Shown piece after piece: positions 25,302 to 34,655 of a stretch of 64,000 nt of DNA (positions are counted from its first letter, which is position 1; each line of letters begins with the position of its first letter). Both the position numbers and the translations under genes were made by a program. Location: the NCBI GenBank assembly GCA_903828455.1, contig CAIKMJ010000073.1, forward strand, positions 58,422 to 122,421. Direction: 5' to 3'. The stretch is from an uncultured Acidobacteriia bacterium. Lineage in GTDB: Bacteria; Acidobacteriota; Terriglobia; Bryobacterales; Bryobacteraceae. The notes under the pieces are model-generated. The model did no database searches, had not been told where the DNA came from, and saw only the letters and a program-made list of their open reading frames with translations.

Positions 25302-28256
25302 ATGCAGGATACCCGTTCCGCCAATTCGCCCGAACTGACATCGCCGACTTCGCTGCCAGCCCTCTGCGTCGCCGTCCTCGCGTTCTGGATCGCACTGCGC
25401 CTCGGCAGGAATCTGCTGACCGCCCAGACCCTTGCTTGTCTCGCCGCCACATTATTCGATTTCATCGCCGCACGCAGGCGAAACCGCCCGTTCCCCGCTG
25501 CGCAATACCTGACTCTCACAACCGTCTGGGGCACGGCATCCTACCTGCTCATCTGGTTGATCTTCTCCATCGTGCAGTCGCGCGCCACCCCGATCAAGAT
25601 CGCCGTGGAAGCCCTGTTGCTGCTGGCCGGAATGGCGCTCCGGCGGGCCGCCTCTTTCGTCCCGAACGAGCCCGACCGCGACGAAGATCCCCTGCCCTTC
25701 CGGCCCGCGTCGAAAGCTCTCGCCGCACTGCTCTGGCTGCTCCTGCTGGTCCCGCTGGCGGTGGAATACTACGGTTTCCGCATCACCCGCATTCTTCACG
25801 AAACCCGCTGGCTGCCCGAAGGCGAAATCCGCTTCCGCAATTACACCCTGGTCTTTCTCGTCATCGCGTTTGCCGGACTTTTTGCGCGCCGCTGGCTGCT
25901 GCCCGCGCTCGCTGCGGCGGTTCTCGCCTGCACCGTCTACGCGGCAGGCATCGCCCCGCCCGCCGCCGTACTGCTCTTCGTGTTCTCCGCAACGGTCTCC
26001 GGCCGGCTGCTGCTGCGCTCATCGCTGGGATCGACCGGTGAAGGCGGCTCAGCCGCTGATGGCGAGCCAGCCGTTGAAGGGCCGCTTGCCTTTCTCACGG
26101 GAACCGCGGCGTGGATCGTGGTCATGTACGCGGCCGCGACGCTGCCGATCCACTACCCCGCCGTTTACGTCGCCGCTCTCGCTCTGCCCGTGGCCGCCGG
26201 CTACCGCCAGACCCGCCTCCTCGCCTCCGAGTGGCTCGCCTTCCTCCGCCCCGCCCGCCTCCCGTCTCCGGCCGAACACCTCGCAACGGCGGGACTGGCC
26301 TTCATCGTTCTCGCCAACTGGCTCACGGCGCTGAAGCCCGAAGCCAGCACCGACGGCCTTGCCGTCCACCTCAACATCGCCGCCGGCATGGCACTGCGCC
26401 ACGCCTACACCGTGGATTTTCATCGCATCGTCTGGGCCCTCATGCCAATCGGCGCCGATTTCTGCTACGCCGTTCTCTACAGCCTCGGCGGCGAATACGG
26501 TGCGCGACTGCTCAACTTCACCATGCTGGTGACCGTCGCAACGCTGATCGTCTGCGGTGCGCGGCGCTTTGTTTCGCGCCCCGTGGCCATGCTGCTGGCC
26601 GCAATGTTCGTCTCCACCCCGATGGTCTACATGGTCTCGGGCTCGCTGCTGGTGGAAAACTTCGTCGCCGCCATGGTGCTCGGCAGCCTGATGGCACTCT
26701 GGCGCTTCCATGAGACCCGCGCCACGCGCTATCTCATGATGACCGGCATTCTCTTCGGCACTTCCATCTCACTGAAGATCGGCGCCATGGCGGCAGGCCT
26801 CATCGGCCTCGCCTGCGTGATCGCCGAAGTCCGCCGCCGCAACGCCGCCGTGCCGCTGAAGGCCTCGCCGCGCATCACCGCGGCCGCCATGCTTCTGCTG
26901 CTCGCGATCGGCTCGGTCCCGTACGTGAAAGCGTGGCGGCTCACCGGCAATCCCCTGTACCCGTTCGCCGTCGGCTTCATCAAGTCGTCGCAGACCAGCG
27001 GACCAGCCATCGCCGATACCCGCTACAATCACCCGCTCACCTGGCATACTCTTTTCGATCTCACCTTCCGCACGAATCTCTATCACGAGGGCCAGCCCGG
27101 CGCGCTGGGCTTCGCATGGTTTCTCTTTCTGCCCCTCATCGTGGCGGCCTTCTTCGCGTGGCGTTCCGCGCCGAATCGATCCTTTCAGGCGCGCACGGCC
27201 ATTGTCATCGGCGGCGTGAGCGCATTTATCGTCGCCGCCTCACAGCCCAATGCACGCTATTTTTATTTCGCCTTGCCACCGCTCGTCCTCGGCGCCGCGG
27301 CGGCGCTGGCGTGGCTTCGCGCCCGCAACCAAAACGTTTTCCGCGCGGCCGTCCTCACCGTCCTGTGTACCTGCTACTGCAACGTCTGGTTCCTGCCGGT
27401 GGCCGACTGGTACCACCGCGGCTTCTATTCAACACCCCTTTTCTCCGCTGAAGGCCGCGACGACTACCTTCGCCACGGCGACGGTTCGCAGGGTCAGATC
27501 CGCAAGGTGAACGAGTGGATCAACGGCCACAACACCACCCACCCGGTCGTCTTCACCGATGACTCCGAAACGGTCGGCCTCATCGCACCCGCCTACGCCA
27601 ACAACTGGCACGATTACAACTTCACCCTTCAAGTCGAGGCCTCGCCGCTGCCCCTCGACGTTTACCGCCTCTTCTCGCGCTACGGCATTGCCGAAATGGT
27701 GGTCGATACCGGAAACCAGCACCGTCAGGCCGCCCTCAACGGCCTGATCTCCGTCTGCGGCGTCGTCGAGTTCGTCGCCGATCCCTTCATCGCCATGAAA
27801 CTGCGGCCGGACTGCGAACAGGCCATTCGCGCCACCCCCGTCACCAGCGCCGTGTGCACCCCCGGCGAGCCCCTGCCGCGCGGCACCCACGACGAGTCCG
27901 ACCCGCGCGTCGTCTTCGCCGGCAGTTGGGAACACGCTGTAAAATTTGCCGAACCCTACAGCCACACCATCGCCTTCTCCAACGTTCCCGGCGCCTCCGT
28001 CTGCTTCGCCATCAACGGCACGGGCTTCGACTACATCCACGCCATGGCCTACAACCGGGGCCGCGCCGAAATTCTGGTGGACGGCAAACCCAGGGCCCAT
28101 TTCGATCTCTACGATCCAGCCATCGTGTGGCAGGCTCACACCCCGCTGCGCGGCCTCGCCCCCGGCCGCCATGTCATCACGATTCAGGCGCTTCCCGAAA
28201 AGACCGCTGCTTCATCGGACTTCTATATCGATCTCGACGCCGTCACCGTTTTCTGA
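25302..28256 (+). CDS. Large polytopic membrane protein, GT39/ArnT-like
   Basis: 984-aa protein with roughly 15 membrane helices in residues 1-730. A soluble C-terminal region of about 250 residues includes a beta-rich segment ('SWEHAVKFAEPYSHTIAFSN', 'LRGLAPGRHVITIQAL'). The central part 'NLLSL'-type loop is absent, but the arrangement of helices around 'NIAAGMALRHAYTVDFHRIV' and 'NPLYPF' ('WRLTGNPLYPFAVGFIKSS') is typical of lipid-linked-sugar glycosyltransferases of the PMT/ArnT (GT39/GT83) clan. It would transfer a sugar from a polyprenyl phosphate donor on the outer face of the membrane. Neighbouring SGNH and MBOAT genes suggest surface-polysaccharide modification. The exact activity is inference. 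Confidence 0.7.
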   Translation: MQDTRSANSPELTSPTSLPALCVAVLAFWIALRLGRNLLTAQTLACLAATLFDFIAARRRNRPFPAAQYLTLTTVWGTASYLLIWLIFSIVQSRATPIKIAVEALLLLAGMALRRAASFVPNEPDRDEDPLPFRPASKALAALLWLLLLVPLAVEYYGFRITRILHETRWLPEGEIRFRNYTLVFLVIAFAGLFARRWLLPALAAAVLACTVYAAGIAPPAAVLLFVFSATVSGRLLLRSSLGSTGEGGSAADGEPAVEGPLAFLTGTAAWIVVMYAAATLPIHYPAVYVAALALPVAAGYRQTRLLASEWLAFLRPARLPSPAEHLATAGLAFIVLANWLTALKPEASTDGLAVHLNIAAGMALRHAYTVDFHRIVWALMPIGADFCYAVLYSLGGEYGARLLNFTMLVTVATLIVCGARRFVSRPVAMLLAAMFVSTPMVYMVSGSLLVENFVAAMVLGSLMALWRFHETRATRYLMMTGILFGTSISLKIGAMAAGLIGLACVIAEVRRRNAAVPLKASPRITAAAMLLLLAIGSVPYVKAWRLTGNPLYPFAVGFIKSSQTSGPAIADTRYNHPLTWHTLFDLTFRTNLYHEGQPGALGFAWFLFLPLIVAAFFAWRSAPNRSFQARTAIVIGGVSAFIVAASQPNARYFYFALPPLVLGAAAALAWLRARNQNVFRAAVLTVLCTCYCNVWFLPVADWYHRGFYSTPLFSAEGRDDYLRHGDGSQGQIRKVNEWINGHNTTHPVVFTDDSETVGLIAPAYANNWHDYNFTLQVEASPLPLDVYRLFSRYGIAEMVVDTGNQHRQAALNGLISVCGVVEFVADPFIAMKLRPDCEQAIRATPVTSAVCTPGEPLPRGTHDESDPRVVFAGSWEHAVKFAEPYSHTIAFSNVPGASVCFAINGTGFDYIHAMAYNRGRAEILVDGKPRAHFDLYDPAIVWQAHTPLRGLAPGRHVITIQALPEKTAASSDFYIDLDAVTVF

Positions 28257-28316
28257 CCCCTCCGCAGCCAGCCGCCGCACGCCCGGCCGCTGCGCCGCTG
28301 GTAAGATTTAAGATTC

Positions 28317-29504
28317 TTGCAGCCCGATTCTTCCTCCGCATTCGACAGCCCCGCCGCGCCCACCGGCAGCGGCCTGCGCGCCTTCCGTGAGGCCGCGCTG
28401 CTGCTGATTCTGGCGCTCGCCGCGCTGCTCGTTCTCGACGGCCTCGTCTTCCGCATCGGCCCCTATAAGAAACTCCTCGAACCCGATTCCACCGCCGGCC
28501 AGTTCGAACTCGTGCTGCGCCGCGAACAGGAAGCCCAGCGCGAGTACGGCGACAATCTGGTGGCCACCTTCGGCGATTCGCGCATGTCTTACTACCCGCG
28601 CGAGGCCGCCAAAGTGGAACCGCAAACCGGCTACTATCTCCGCCAGGCCGGTCTCGCCGGCACCAACGCCCGCGTCTGGTACTACATGCTGCGCGACCTC
28701 GACCCCACCGCCAGCCGCTACCGCGCCATCGTCCTCGCCGTCAACGATTTCGACGATGAAGACCAGGCCTACCAGGATGCCGACGACCTCCGCGTCGTCC
28801 ACTACGCCGCCGCGCATCTCCGCCTGAGCGATATCCCTGAGCTGGTGCTTTCCTTCCCCTCCTGGACGTCGCGCTGGGAGGCCCTGCGCAGCGCTCTCCT
28901 GAAGGGCTACGCCTATCAGGCCGACATTCAGGAATTTCTCGACAACCCGCCCAAACGCCGCGCCTACGTCCAACTCGCCAACGGCGGCTATCCCCACTGG
29001 ACCTGGGATTTCGTCGACAGCACGAAAACCCTCGAAGGCCTTGCCATCGACTGGTCCACGTTCAAAGTCACCTTCCCCCCCAACGCCACGCCGGATCAAA
29101 TCGACACCATCACCAACTTTCTGGCGCGACGCCCCGCACCCCAGACCGGCACCATGGCCGCCTTCCGCCGCCATTGGATGGGCAAAATCATCGACCGCTA
29201 CCGCAATTCGCGGACGAAGGTCATCTTCATCCGCCTCCCGCGCGGCGCCGTCGTGCGGCCCGACAACCTCGTAAAAAAGCAGAGCGCCACCATTCGCGAT
29301 TTCGCCAGACTGCCCAACGTGCTGCTGGCCAACGAACACGCCTTCGAGGAACTGGAGCACCCCGAACTGTTCAAGGACGGGTTGCATATGAACGATAAGG
29401 GCAACACCCGCTTCTCCGTACTGCTCTCTCAGGAAGTCGCGCGGCTGCTGGGACCGCCCGCACCCAACTGGCAGGCTCTGCCGGATCACCCCCGCGACAA
29501 GTAG
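28317..29504 (+). CDS. Membrane-anchored SGNH-hydrolase-like protein (O-acetylation partner)
   Basis: 395-aa protein with one N-terminal membrane helix ('FREAALLLILALAALLVLDG') and an extracytoplasmic SGNH-type domain. The block I serine is in 'ATFGDSRMSYYP' (GDS), and the catalytic Asp/His pair is in 'FKDGLHMNDKG' (D-x-x-H). Such proteins work with AlgI-like MBOAT acyltransferases to move acyl groups onto extracellular polysaccharide, as AlgJ/AlgX do for alginate. The MBOAT gene is 8 bp downstream. The start is a TTG at 28317; no better start codon lies near the helix. Confidence 0.82.
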   Translation: MQPDSSSAFDSPAAPTGSGLRAFREAALLLILALAALLVLDGLVFRIGPYKKLLEPDSTAGQFELVLRREQEAQREYGDNLVATFGDSRMSYYPREAAKVEPQTGYYLRQAGLAGTNARVWYYMLRDLDPTASRYRAIVLAVNDFDDEDQAYQDADDLRVVHYAAAHLRLSDIPELVLSFPSWTSRWEALRSALLKGYAYQADIQEFLDNPPKRRAYVQLANGGYPHWTWDFVDSTKTLEGLAIDWSTFKVTFPPNATPDQIDTITNFLARRPAPQTGTMAAFRRHWMGKIIDRYRNSRTKVIFIRLPRGAVVRPDNLVKKQSATIRDFARLPNVLLANEHAFEELEHPELFKDGLHMNDKGNTRFSVLLSQEVARLLGPPAPNWQALPDHPRDK

Positions 29505-29512
29505 ACCGGCCG

Positions 29513-30895
29513 ATGCTCTTCAATACTGTTCAGTTCTTCCTCTTTATCGCCGCCGTGCTGGTGCTGTTCTACGCCAGCCCGCGCGGCTTCCGGAAGTACA
29601 TTCTGCTGGTGGCCAGCTACGTCTTCTACGGCACCTGGAACTGGCACTTCATCCCGCTGCTGCTCACGCTGACGGTCGTCGACTACACAGCCGGGCGGCT
29701 CATTGAAAAATCAGACCCGCGGCGCCGGAAACTCTTCCTGATCCTCAGCCTCGGCGTGAACCTCGGCTTCCTCGGCTTCTTCAAGTACTACAATTTCCTC
29801 GCCTCGAACGTCTCTCTGCTCGCGGGCAAGCCGTCCACCTGGCTCGCCCTCAATGTCATCCTGCCGCTCGGCATCAGCTTCCACACGTTCCAGAGCATGT
29901 CGTACATCGTCGACGTCTACCGCGGCGAACAGGAAGCCATCCTCGATCCGGTCGATTACGCCCTCTTCATCTGCTTCTTCCCCCAGCTGGTCGCCGGACC
30001 CATCGTTCGCGCCCGCGAGTTCTTCAAGGATCTGCTGCACTGGCAGCCGCCCACCGCCGACGATATTTCCCGCGGCATCTTTCAAATGACCATCGGCCTC
30101 GCCAAGAAGATGGCCTTCGCCGATCAGTTCGCCAAAATCGCCAACCTGTACTTCGGCAACGTCGCCGCCCATCCCGGCGGTGCCGCCGCCTGGTCCGGCG
30201 TCTTCTCCTTCGGCATGCAGATCTACTTCGATTTCGCCGGATACACCGACATGGCGATCGGAATGGCGAAGTTGCTCGGCTTCCACTTCCCCGAAAACTT
30301 CCGCCGCCCGTACCTCGCCTGCAGCATCACCGACTTCTGGCATCGCTGGCACATGTCGCTCTCCCGCTGGCTGCGCGACTACCTGTATATTCCCCTGGGA
30401 GGCAATCGCCACGGCCGTGTGTCCACTTACCGCAATCTCATGCTGACCATGCTGCTCGGCGGCCTCTGGCACGGCGCAAGCTGGAACTTTGTCATCTGGG
30501 GCGGCTACCATGGCGCGCTGCTGGCAATCGAGCGCCTCATCGGGCGTTTCCGCCGGCAACCGGTGCGCTGGACGGTCGCCAGCTGGCTCTTCACCTTTGC
30601 CCTCGCGCTCGTCGGCTGGGTCTTTTTCCGCGCCGAAGATCTGCACCAGAGCCGCCAGGTGCTCGGCCAGATGTTCGGCAACTGGCACGGCCACACCCTG
30701 CTCACGCGCTGGCATACCGGCCTCGCACTGCTCGCTCTCGCCGTCGCAGCCATCGAAGAGAAGTTCGATTGGTTCGAACACCTGATGACCTGGCCCCTCG
30801 CCGTCCGGGCAGTCACACTGGCGCTGATTTTTTTCGTGATCGAAGTGTTTGGCGTCACCGACGTCGCTATCCCTTTTGTTTACTTCCAGTTCTGA
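29513..30895 (+). CDS. MBOAT family O-acyltransferase (AlgI-like)
   Basis: 460-aa polytopic membrane protein that moves acyl groups across the membrane onto a polysaccharide. It starts 'MLFNTVQFFLFIAAVLVLFY' as in AlgI/DltB-like proteins. The signature 'DFWHRWHMSLSRWLRDYLYI' precedes 'PLGGNRHG', and the catalytic histidine lies in 'LWHGASWNFVIWGGYHG'. Length is normal for the family. It is the last gene of the 23231-30895 run and acts with the SGNH protein encoded just upstream. The glycan substrate is not identifiable from the sequence. Confidence 0.93.
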   Translation: MLFNTVQFFLFIAAVLVLFYASPRGFRKYILLVASYVFYGTWNWHFIPLLLTLTVVDYTAGRLIEKSDPRRRKLFLILSLGVNLGFLGFFKYYNFLASNVSLLAGKPSTWLALNVILPLGISFHTFQSMSYIVDVYRGEQEAILDPVDYALFICFFPQLVAGPIVRAREFFKDLLHWQPPTADDISRGIFQMTIGLAKKMAFADQFAKIANLYFGNVAAHPGGAAAWSGVFSFGMQIYFDFAGYTDMAIGMAKLLGFHFPENFRRPYLACSITDFWHRWHMSLSRWLRDYLYIPLGGNRHGRVSTYRNLMLTMLLGGLWHGASWNFVIWGGYHGALLAIERLIGRFRRQPVRWTVASWLFTFALALVGWVFFRAEDLHQSRQVLGQMFGNWHGHTLLTRWHTGLALLALAVAAIEEKFDWFEHLMTWPLAVRAVTLALIFFVIEVFGVTDVAIPFVYFQF

Positions 30896-31729
30896 ACGGC
30901 GACCGCGGGCTCCGCGCCTGCCGTGCGGGCCTTCCCGGGGGGCCGGGAGCAGAGAACCGCAGCCCGCGTGATATATTCAGGCTTCGGGTGGTGGCTGGCC
31001 GTCGGCAAGTCGCCTTGTCCGCCACGGTGCGGTGCCCGCAGCGCAGGCCGGTTTCGGGTGCGCGTTACACCGCTACCCACCCTGCTCCGGTGCGGTTGAA
31101 AAAACAGAGAAATATTTCTGTTTTCGCAACTTTCAGGTATCGCTCCTGTTTGTCCATGCAGACTGTCTGATCTGAGCCGCTGGCCGATTCGGCCGGAGTT
31201 TCTGTACAGATCATCACGATCGATCGCAGGGGTGAAACGAATCGCCTTGTTTTGGCACAAGTTGTTTTTGCACAAGCCGCTTTGGCACAAGTTGTTTTTG
31301 GCACAAGCCGCTTTGCACGAATCGGCTTTGCAAAAAAAAGAGCCATCCAAATCGCGGCATCGATCGTCTATATGGTTCTACCGGTGGAAAGCGAAACCGG
31401 AACGGTATTTAAGTAGTCTGTGATTTTCATCTCAAATTAACCTTTGGGGAATAGACGCAGGCTGACGGTTGATGTAGTCTATACAAATCCCGGGCATTTC
31501 CGGGTTTGGCAAGGAAGTTGCTAGGGACGAGTGGCAGTGCCGGGAACGAACGTGATTTCACCCGGAAGGTTTGCTCGGAAGATGAGTAAAACTTAAGCGT
31601 TCGGAACTAAGATTTTGTGAAACTTTGTCGATAGATTTTCGTCAATAGTTAGCAGCACAAGGCAGTACAAGTAGCGGGCACGACACGAAACGACACCACA
31701 GCGGCCGTTAGAAGACGAGGAACCAAGAA
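30896..31729. other. 834-bp intergenic region before the DksA-like gene
   Basis: No gene with convincing coding character on either strand. It contains an AT-rich palindrome AGAAATATTTCT (31108-31119) extended by AAAAC/GTTTT arms, which may terminate the MBOAT operon. A nested stem-loop lies at 31168-31213 (outer arms TGATCTG/CAGATCA, inner GGCCG/CGGCC). A 15-bp array lies at 31255-31329. From about 31380 the DNA becomes clearly more AT-rich, and it includes a weak hairpin around CCCGG/CCGGG near 31490-31512. This half probably carries the promoter and leader of the DksA-like gene, although I could not assign promoter boxes. Confidence 0.6.
31255..31329. repeat. 15-bp tandem array (five units)
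   Basis: Units start with GCACAAG or GCACGAA at 31255, 31270, 31285, 31301 and 31315 and alternate between a GTTGTTTTT and a GCCGCTTT ending, giving a 30/31-bp higher-order period. A sixth partial unit GCAAAAAAAAG follows. Slippage of one base at 31300 breaks the triplet phase. Confidence 0.88.
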
Positions 31730-32110
31730 ATGACTAAAGTAGAACTGGAGAAATTCAAAAAGATCCTGGAGGCGAAGCAGGCGGAACTTTCCGGCTCCCT
31801 CCGCAACCGGGACGAAATTGCCATCGAGAAGGCGCCCGACGCCCTCGATGAAGTGCAACTGGCGGGAGAGCGTGAACTGGCGATCCGCAATCTGGATCGC
31901 GATTCCAACATGCTCCGGCAGATTCGTCGCGCACTGGCGCGCATCGCCGACGGCTCGTACGGCGTTTGCCTCCATTGCGAAGAAGACATCTCGCCCAAGC
32001 GCGTCAATGCGGTGCCGTGGGCGGCATTCTGTATTAAATGCCAGGAACAGGTGGATCGTCACGAAATCGAAGTCGAAGATTCGGCCGATCTGTTTGCCAG
32101 CGCCGCTTAA
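31730..32110 (+). CDS. dksA: DksA/TraR family zinc-finger transcription factor
   Basis: 126-aa protein that would bind the RNA polymerase secondary channel and, in better-known bacteria, potentiate ppGpp effects on rRNA and amino-acid promoters. An N-terminal coiled coil ('VELEKFKKILEAKQAELSGS') has an acidic tip around 'EKAPDALDEVQ'. A four-cysteine zinc finger follows: 'CLHCEEDISPKR' and 'FCIKCQEQVD' (C-x2-C ... C-x2-C). Size fits the short DksA class. It is preceded by a long AT-rich leader region and followed by a strong intrinsic terminator, so it is probably monocistronic. Confidence 0.92.
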   Translation: MTKVELEKFKKILEAKQAELSGSLRNRDEIAIEKAPDALDEVQLAGERELAIRNLDRDSNMLRQIRRALARIADGSYGVCLHCEEDISPKRVNAVPWAAFCIKCQEQVDRHEIEVEDSADLFASAA

Positions 32111-32157
32111 TCGCAGCCGCTCACAAACAACCATTCATTCCAGCGACGACTGTGGTT

Positions 32158-32193
32158 ACGGGCGGGCTCAAAAGGCCCGCCCGTCGTGTTTTT
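32158..32193 (+). terminator. Intrinsic terminator of the DksA-like gene
   Basis: A perfect 10-bp stem, ACGGGCGGGC / GCCCGCCCGT, with a 7-base loop is followed by CGTGTTTTT. The stop codon of the convergent pgeF gene sits in the loop. Confidence 0.92.
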
Positions 32194-32923
32194 GCCACCC
32201 TATATAAGACAGCATCCTCCCGGCCTGCTCTCTCTCCCGCCGGAAGGAATAGAACCGCAGCGGGGAACAGAACGTGCATTCCCCGGATACCCAGACATTC
32301 GATACGCCCATTTGCACCAACTGCTGGTGGTTGATTTTAGCCAGGTCAAGGTGAACCGATCCGGAACACTCGATCCCAAACCGGCGCGCCACTTCCACCC
32401 CAACCTGGTAACAACAAACACCGATCGCCGGCCCGATGGCCGCCCGTAGATTTTCCGGCCTGACGCCCCAGCGGGCGCTCATTTCCCGGACCGTTCCGGC
32501 AACAATATGCTGTGCCGTGCCGCGCCATCCGGCATGCACGGCGCCAACCGCCCCCGTCGCCGGGTCGGCCAGCAGAATCGGGACGCAGTCGGCGGTCTTT
32601 ATGCCGATCAGTGACTCCGGCCGATCCGTAATCAGCGCGTCGCCTTCGCAAATGGGTTCGTTTTTTCGAATGACCTCCGGATCGGCGTCCTCGGCTCCGG
32701 CGTCCACGACAATATCGGAGTGGATCTGCCGGACCAGCGCCACGCCGTCCGGCCAGGGCGCGTCACGCAGTCCGAACCCGTGCACCAGCACACAGCGTTC
32801 TTCGCCGGCGCGGTCCCCGCGGCGCATCAGCTCGATTCCGGCCAGGTTGGGAGCGGAAACGACGCTGCCAGCAACCGGGCCAGCAACCGGGACAACAAGC
32901 GGGCCAACAACCGGGCCGCTCAT
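32168..32923 (-). CDS. pgeF: PgeF/YfiH laccase-domain protein (peptidoglycan editing factor)
   Basis: 251-aa protein of the Cu-polyphenol oxidoreductase (YfiH) fold. In E. coli the family hydrolyses wrongly built peptidoglycan precursors, and related proteins show purine-nucleoside activity. Zinc-site motifs are visible: 'TADCVPILL', 'AVHAGWRGTAQHI' and 'GPAIGVCCYQVG'. The ATG at 32923 overlaps the stop of the upstream ppx-like gene (ATGA), so the two are translationally coupled. The first 20 residues are a Gly/Pro/Val repeat coded by a 12-bp tandem array and do not belong to the domain. The 3' end lies within the terminator of the convergent dksA. Confidence 0.92.
   Translation of the reverse strand: MSGPVVGPLVVPVAGPVAGSVVSAPNLAGIELMRRGDRAGEERCVLVHGFGLRDAPWPDGVALVRQIHSDIVVDAGAEDADPEVIRKNEPICEGDALITDRPESLIGIKTADCVPILLADPATGAVGAVHAGWRGTAQHIVAGTVREMSARWGVRPENLRAAIGPAIGVCCYQVGVEVARRFGIECSGSVHLDLAKINHQQLVQMGVSNVWVSGECTFCSPLRFYSFRREREQAGRMLSYIGWQKHDGRAF
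32868..32915. repeat. 12-bp tandem array at the start of pgeF
   Basis: Four units: CCAGCAACCGGG twice (32868, 32880), ACAACAAGCGGG (32892), CCAACAACCGGG (32904). In frame it encodes the repeated Val-Ala-Gly-Pro-like N-terminus of PgeF. Confidence 0.9.
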
Positions 32924-34503
32924 GATCCGGCCCGCACAATCGTCGTCGGCTTGCCGAAAACCTGGCGGAAATTCTCCGCCAGCCGCTCGGCCGCCCAGAC
33001 TTCGAGGTCGATATCGGCCTCCGCCGCAACATTGAGCGCAAGCTGCACATCGTTTTCGCGGATCTTGCACTCCACCGACCGGATCCGCTGCGCCCGGCTG
33101 CGGTCCAGACTATCCGCCATCCGCAGCAGCGGATTCAGCAGCGTCACCGCGCGGCGGCCGTCCGCATCGAGCAACTGCAGATTCGGATGCTCCGGAGCCG
33201 GCAGCGCCTTGCGATGGTACCGGCAAACATTGGCCACAATTTCGCGCTCGGCGCGCGTGAAGCCGGGCATATCGGAATTCGCCACCAGGTAGTACGAATG
33301 TTTGTGATGCCGCGTGTCGCTCACAAAGTGACCCACATCATGCAGGCAGGCGGCGGCTTCGAGCAGACGCCCGTAGTTGGGCGGCAGCTTGTGCAGCGGC
33401 TGCAGGCCGCGGAAAAGATCGCCGGCCAGCCGCGCCGTCTTGCGGGCATGCCGGATCGGGACACCGTACCGTTCCGCCATCTCTTCCACCACTTTGCGCT
33501 GCTCTGCCGTAAGCTGGGCCAGCCCGCGGTCGTGGCCGCGCGTGGCCAGATCGGCGATGATGCCATCCCGCACCCCGGCGCCGGAATAATAAAGCGCCGG
33601 CATGCGGAACGCATCCAGCACATGGAGCAGCACCGCCACGCCCGGCAAAATGATCTCCGCGCGCCGCGGCCCGATGCCGGTAATCGACTGCCGTCCCGCC
33701 ACGTCAAGCGGCGCCAGTGTCTTGTACAACTGGCGGATACGCGAAGTGGCCGCTCGCTTCCGGTCGGACTCCTCGCGGCGCGACCGCGGAATCCGGTTGA
33801 CGGCGCAAACCACCGCCGAAGCCGTAGCCGAGGTGCCGATCACGCGGTCAATCCGCGCCAACCCAATGCGCCGCACAGCGGAGCCGATCCGTTCTTCAAT
33901 GTACTCTTCCAGCCGGTGCAGATCCGCCGGCCGTGGCGGATCCGAGCGCAGAAACAACTCCTGGAGCCGCAGCGCACCCAGCGGCTTGGAAAACGACTGC
34001 GCCATCCGGTTGTTCTCGCTGAGGATGATCTCCGCGCTGCCGCCCCCGATATCGATAATCAGGAATCGCTCGCGCGCATGCGGCCAGCGGCTCTTCACCC
34101 CGAGGTGGATCAGCCGGGCCTCCTCCTGTCCGGAGATGATTTCGACGTCCGTGCCGACCGCCGCCGAGGCGCGCGTCAGAAACTCCTGCTGGTTACTCGC
34201 ATCGCGCACCGCCGCCGTCGCAACGGCGCGAATGCCCGCCACGTCGAGCCGCTTCCAGACCGTCGCCATGCCCGCGAGCACCTCGCAGATCGAATCCATG
34301 GCTTCCGGACTGATGCGGCCGGCGCGAAAAACACTGGCCCCAAGCCGCGTCACCTGCCGCTCCGAGGCGAGAATCCGAACCGGCCCGCCCTCCCCCGTTC
34401 CTTTTTCCCCGGAGCCCGGCACTTCGTTGGCCGACAGCACTTCCGCAACTTCCATGCGGACCGAATTGCTGCCAATATCGATGGCGGCGTAACGCGGCAT
34501 CAC
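32920..34503 (-). CDS. ppx: Ppx/GppA phosphatase with C-terminal HD domain
   Basis: 527-aa exopolyphosphatase/guanosine pentaphosphatase-type protein. The N-terminal ASKHA fold has 'AAIDIGSNSVRMEVAE' (phosphate-1), 'ISGQEEARLIHLG', 'LIIDIGGGSAEIIL' (phosphate-2) and 'VIGTSATASAVV'. The C-terminal part is an HD-type domain with 'AACLHDVGHFVSDTRHHKHS', as in the longer Ppx enzymes. It either hydrolyses long-chain polyphosphate or converts pppGpp to ppGpp; the sequence does not decide between them. Two adjacent ATGs (34503, 34500) could start it. It is coupled to pgeF by a 4-bp overlap. A dksA-like gene lies beyond, so (p)ppGpp metabolism and response sit close together. Confidence 0.9.
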   Translation of the reverse strand: MMPRYAAIDIGSNSVRMEVAEVLSANEVPGSGEKGTGEGGPVRILASERQVTRLGASVFRAGRISPEAMDSICEVLAGMATVWKRLDVAGIRAVATAAVRDASNQQEFLTRASAAVGTDVEIISGQEEARLIHLGVKSRWPHARERFLIIDIGGGSAEIILSENNRMAQSFSKPLGALRLQELFLRSDPPRPADLHRLEEYIEERIGSAVRRIGLARIDRVIGTSATASAVVCAVNRIPRSRREESDRKRAATSRIRQLYKTLAPLDVAGRQSITGIGPRRAEIILPGVAVLLHVLDAFRMPALYYSGAGVRDGIIADLATRGHDRGLAQLTAEQRKVVEEMAERYGVPIRHARKTARLAGDLFRGLQPLHKLPPNYGRLLEAAACLHDVGHFVSDTRHHKHSYYLVANSDMPGFTRAEREIVANVCRYHRKALPAPEHPNLQLLDADGRRAVTLLNPLLRMADSLDRSRAQRIRSVECKIRENDVQLALNVAAEADIDLEVWAAERLAENFRQVFGKPTTIVRAGS

Positions 34504-34655
34504 AGCTATGATAGCCGTCCGGCAGGAGAATGCGGGGCGAAATCACCGCACCCGGCACGCGAAACGTCCTCGGCTGCGAAAATGCAGGTGAAATCGGCGG
34601 GTTCGGCCCATAGCGGCACGCTCCACGCCCGGCCCGCCAGGAAAGGTGACATTCG

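Noticed and set aside
30880..31350. Minus-strand ORFs with repeated Cys-Ala-Lys peptides
   Set aside because: The peptides are produced by the 15-bp array, the array changes phase at 31300, and the rest of the frame has no coding character.
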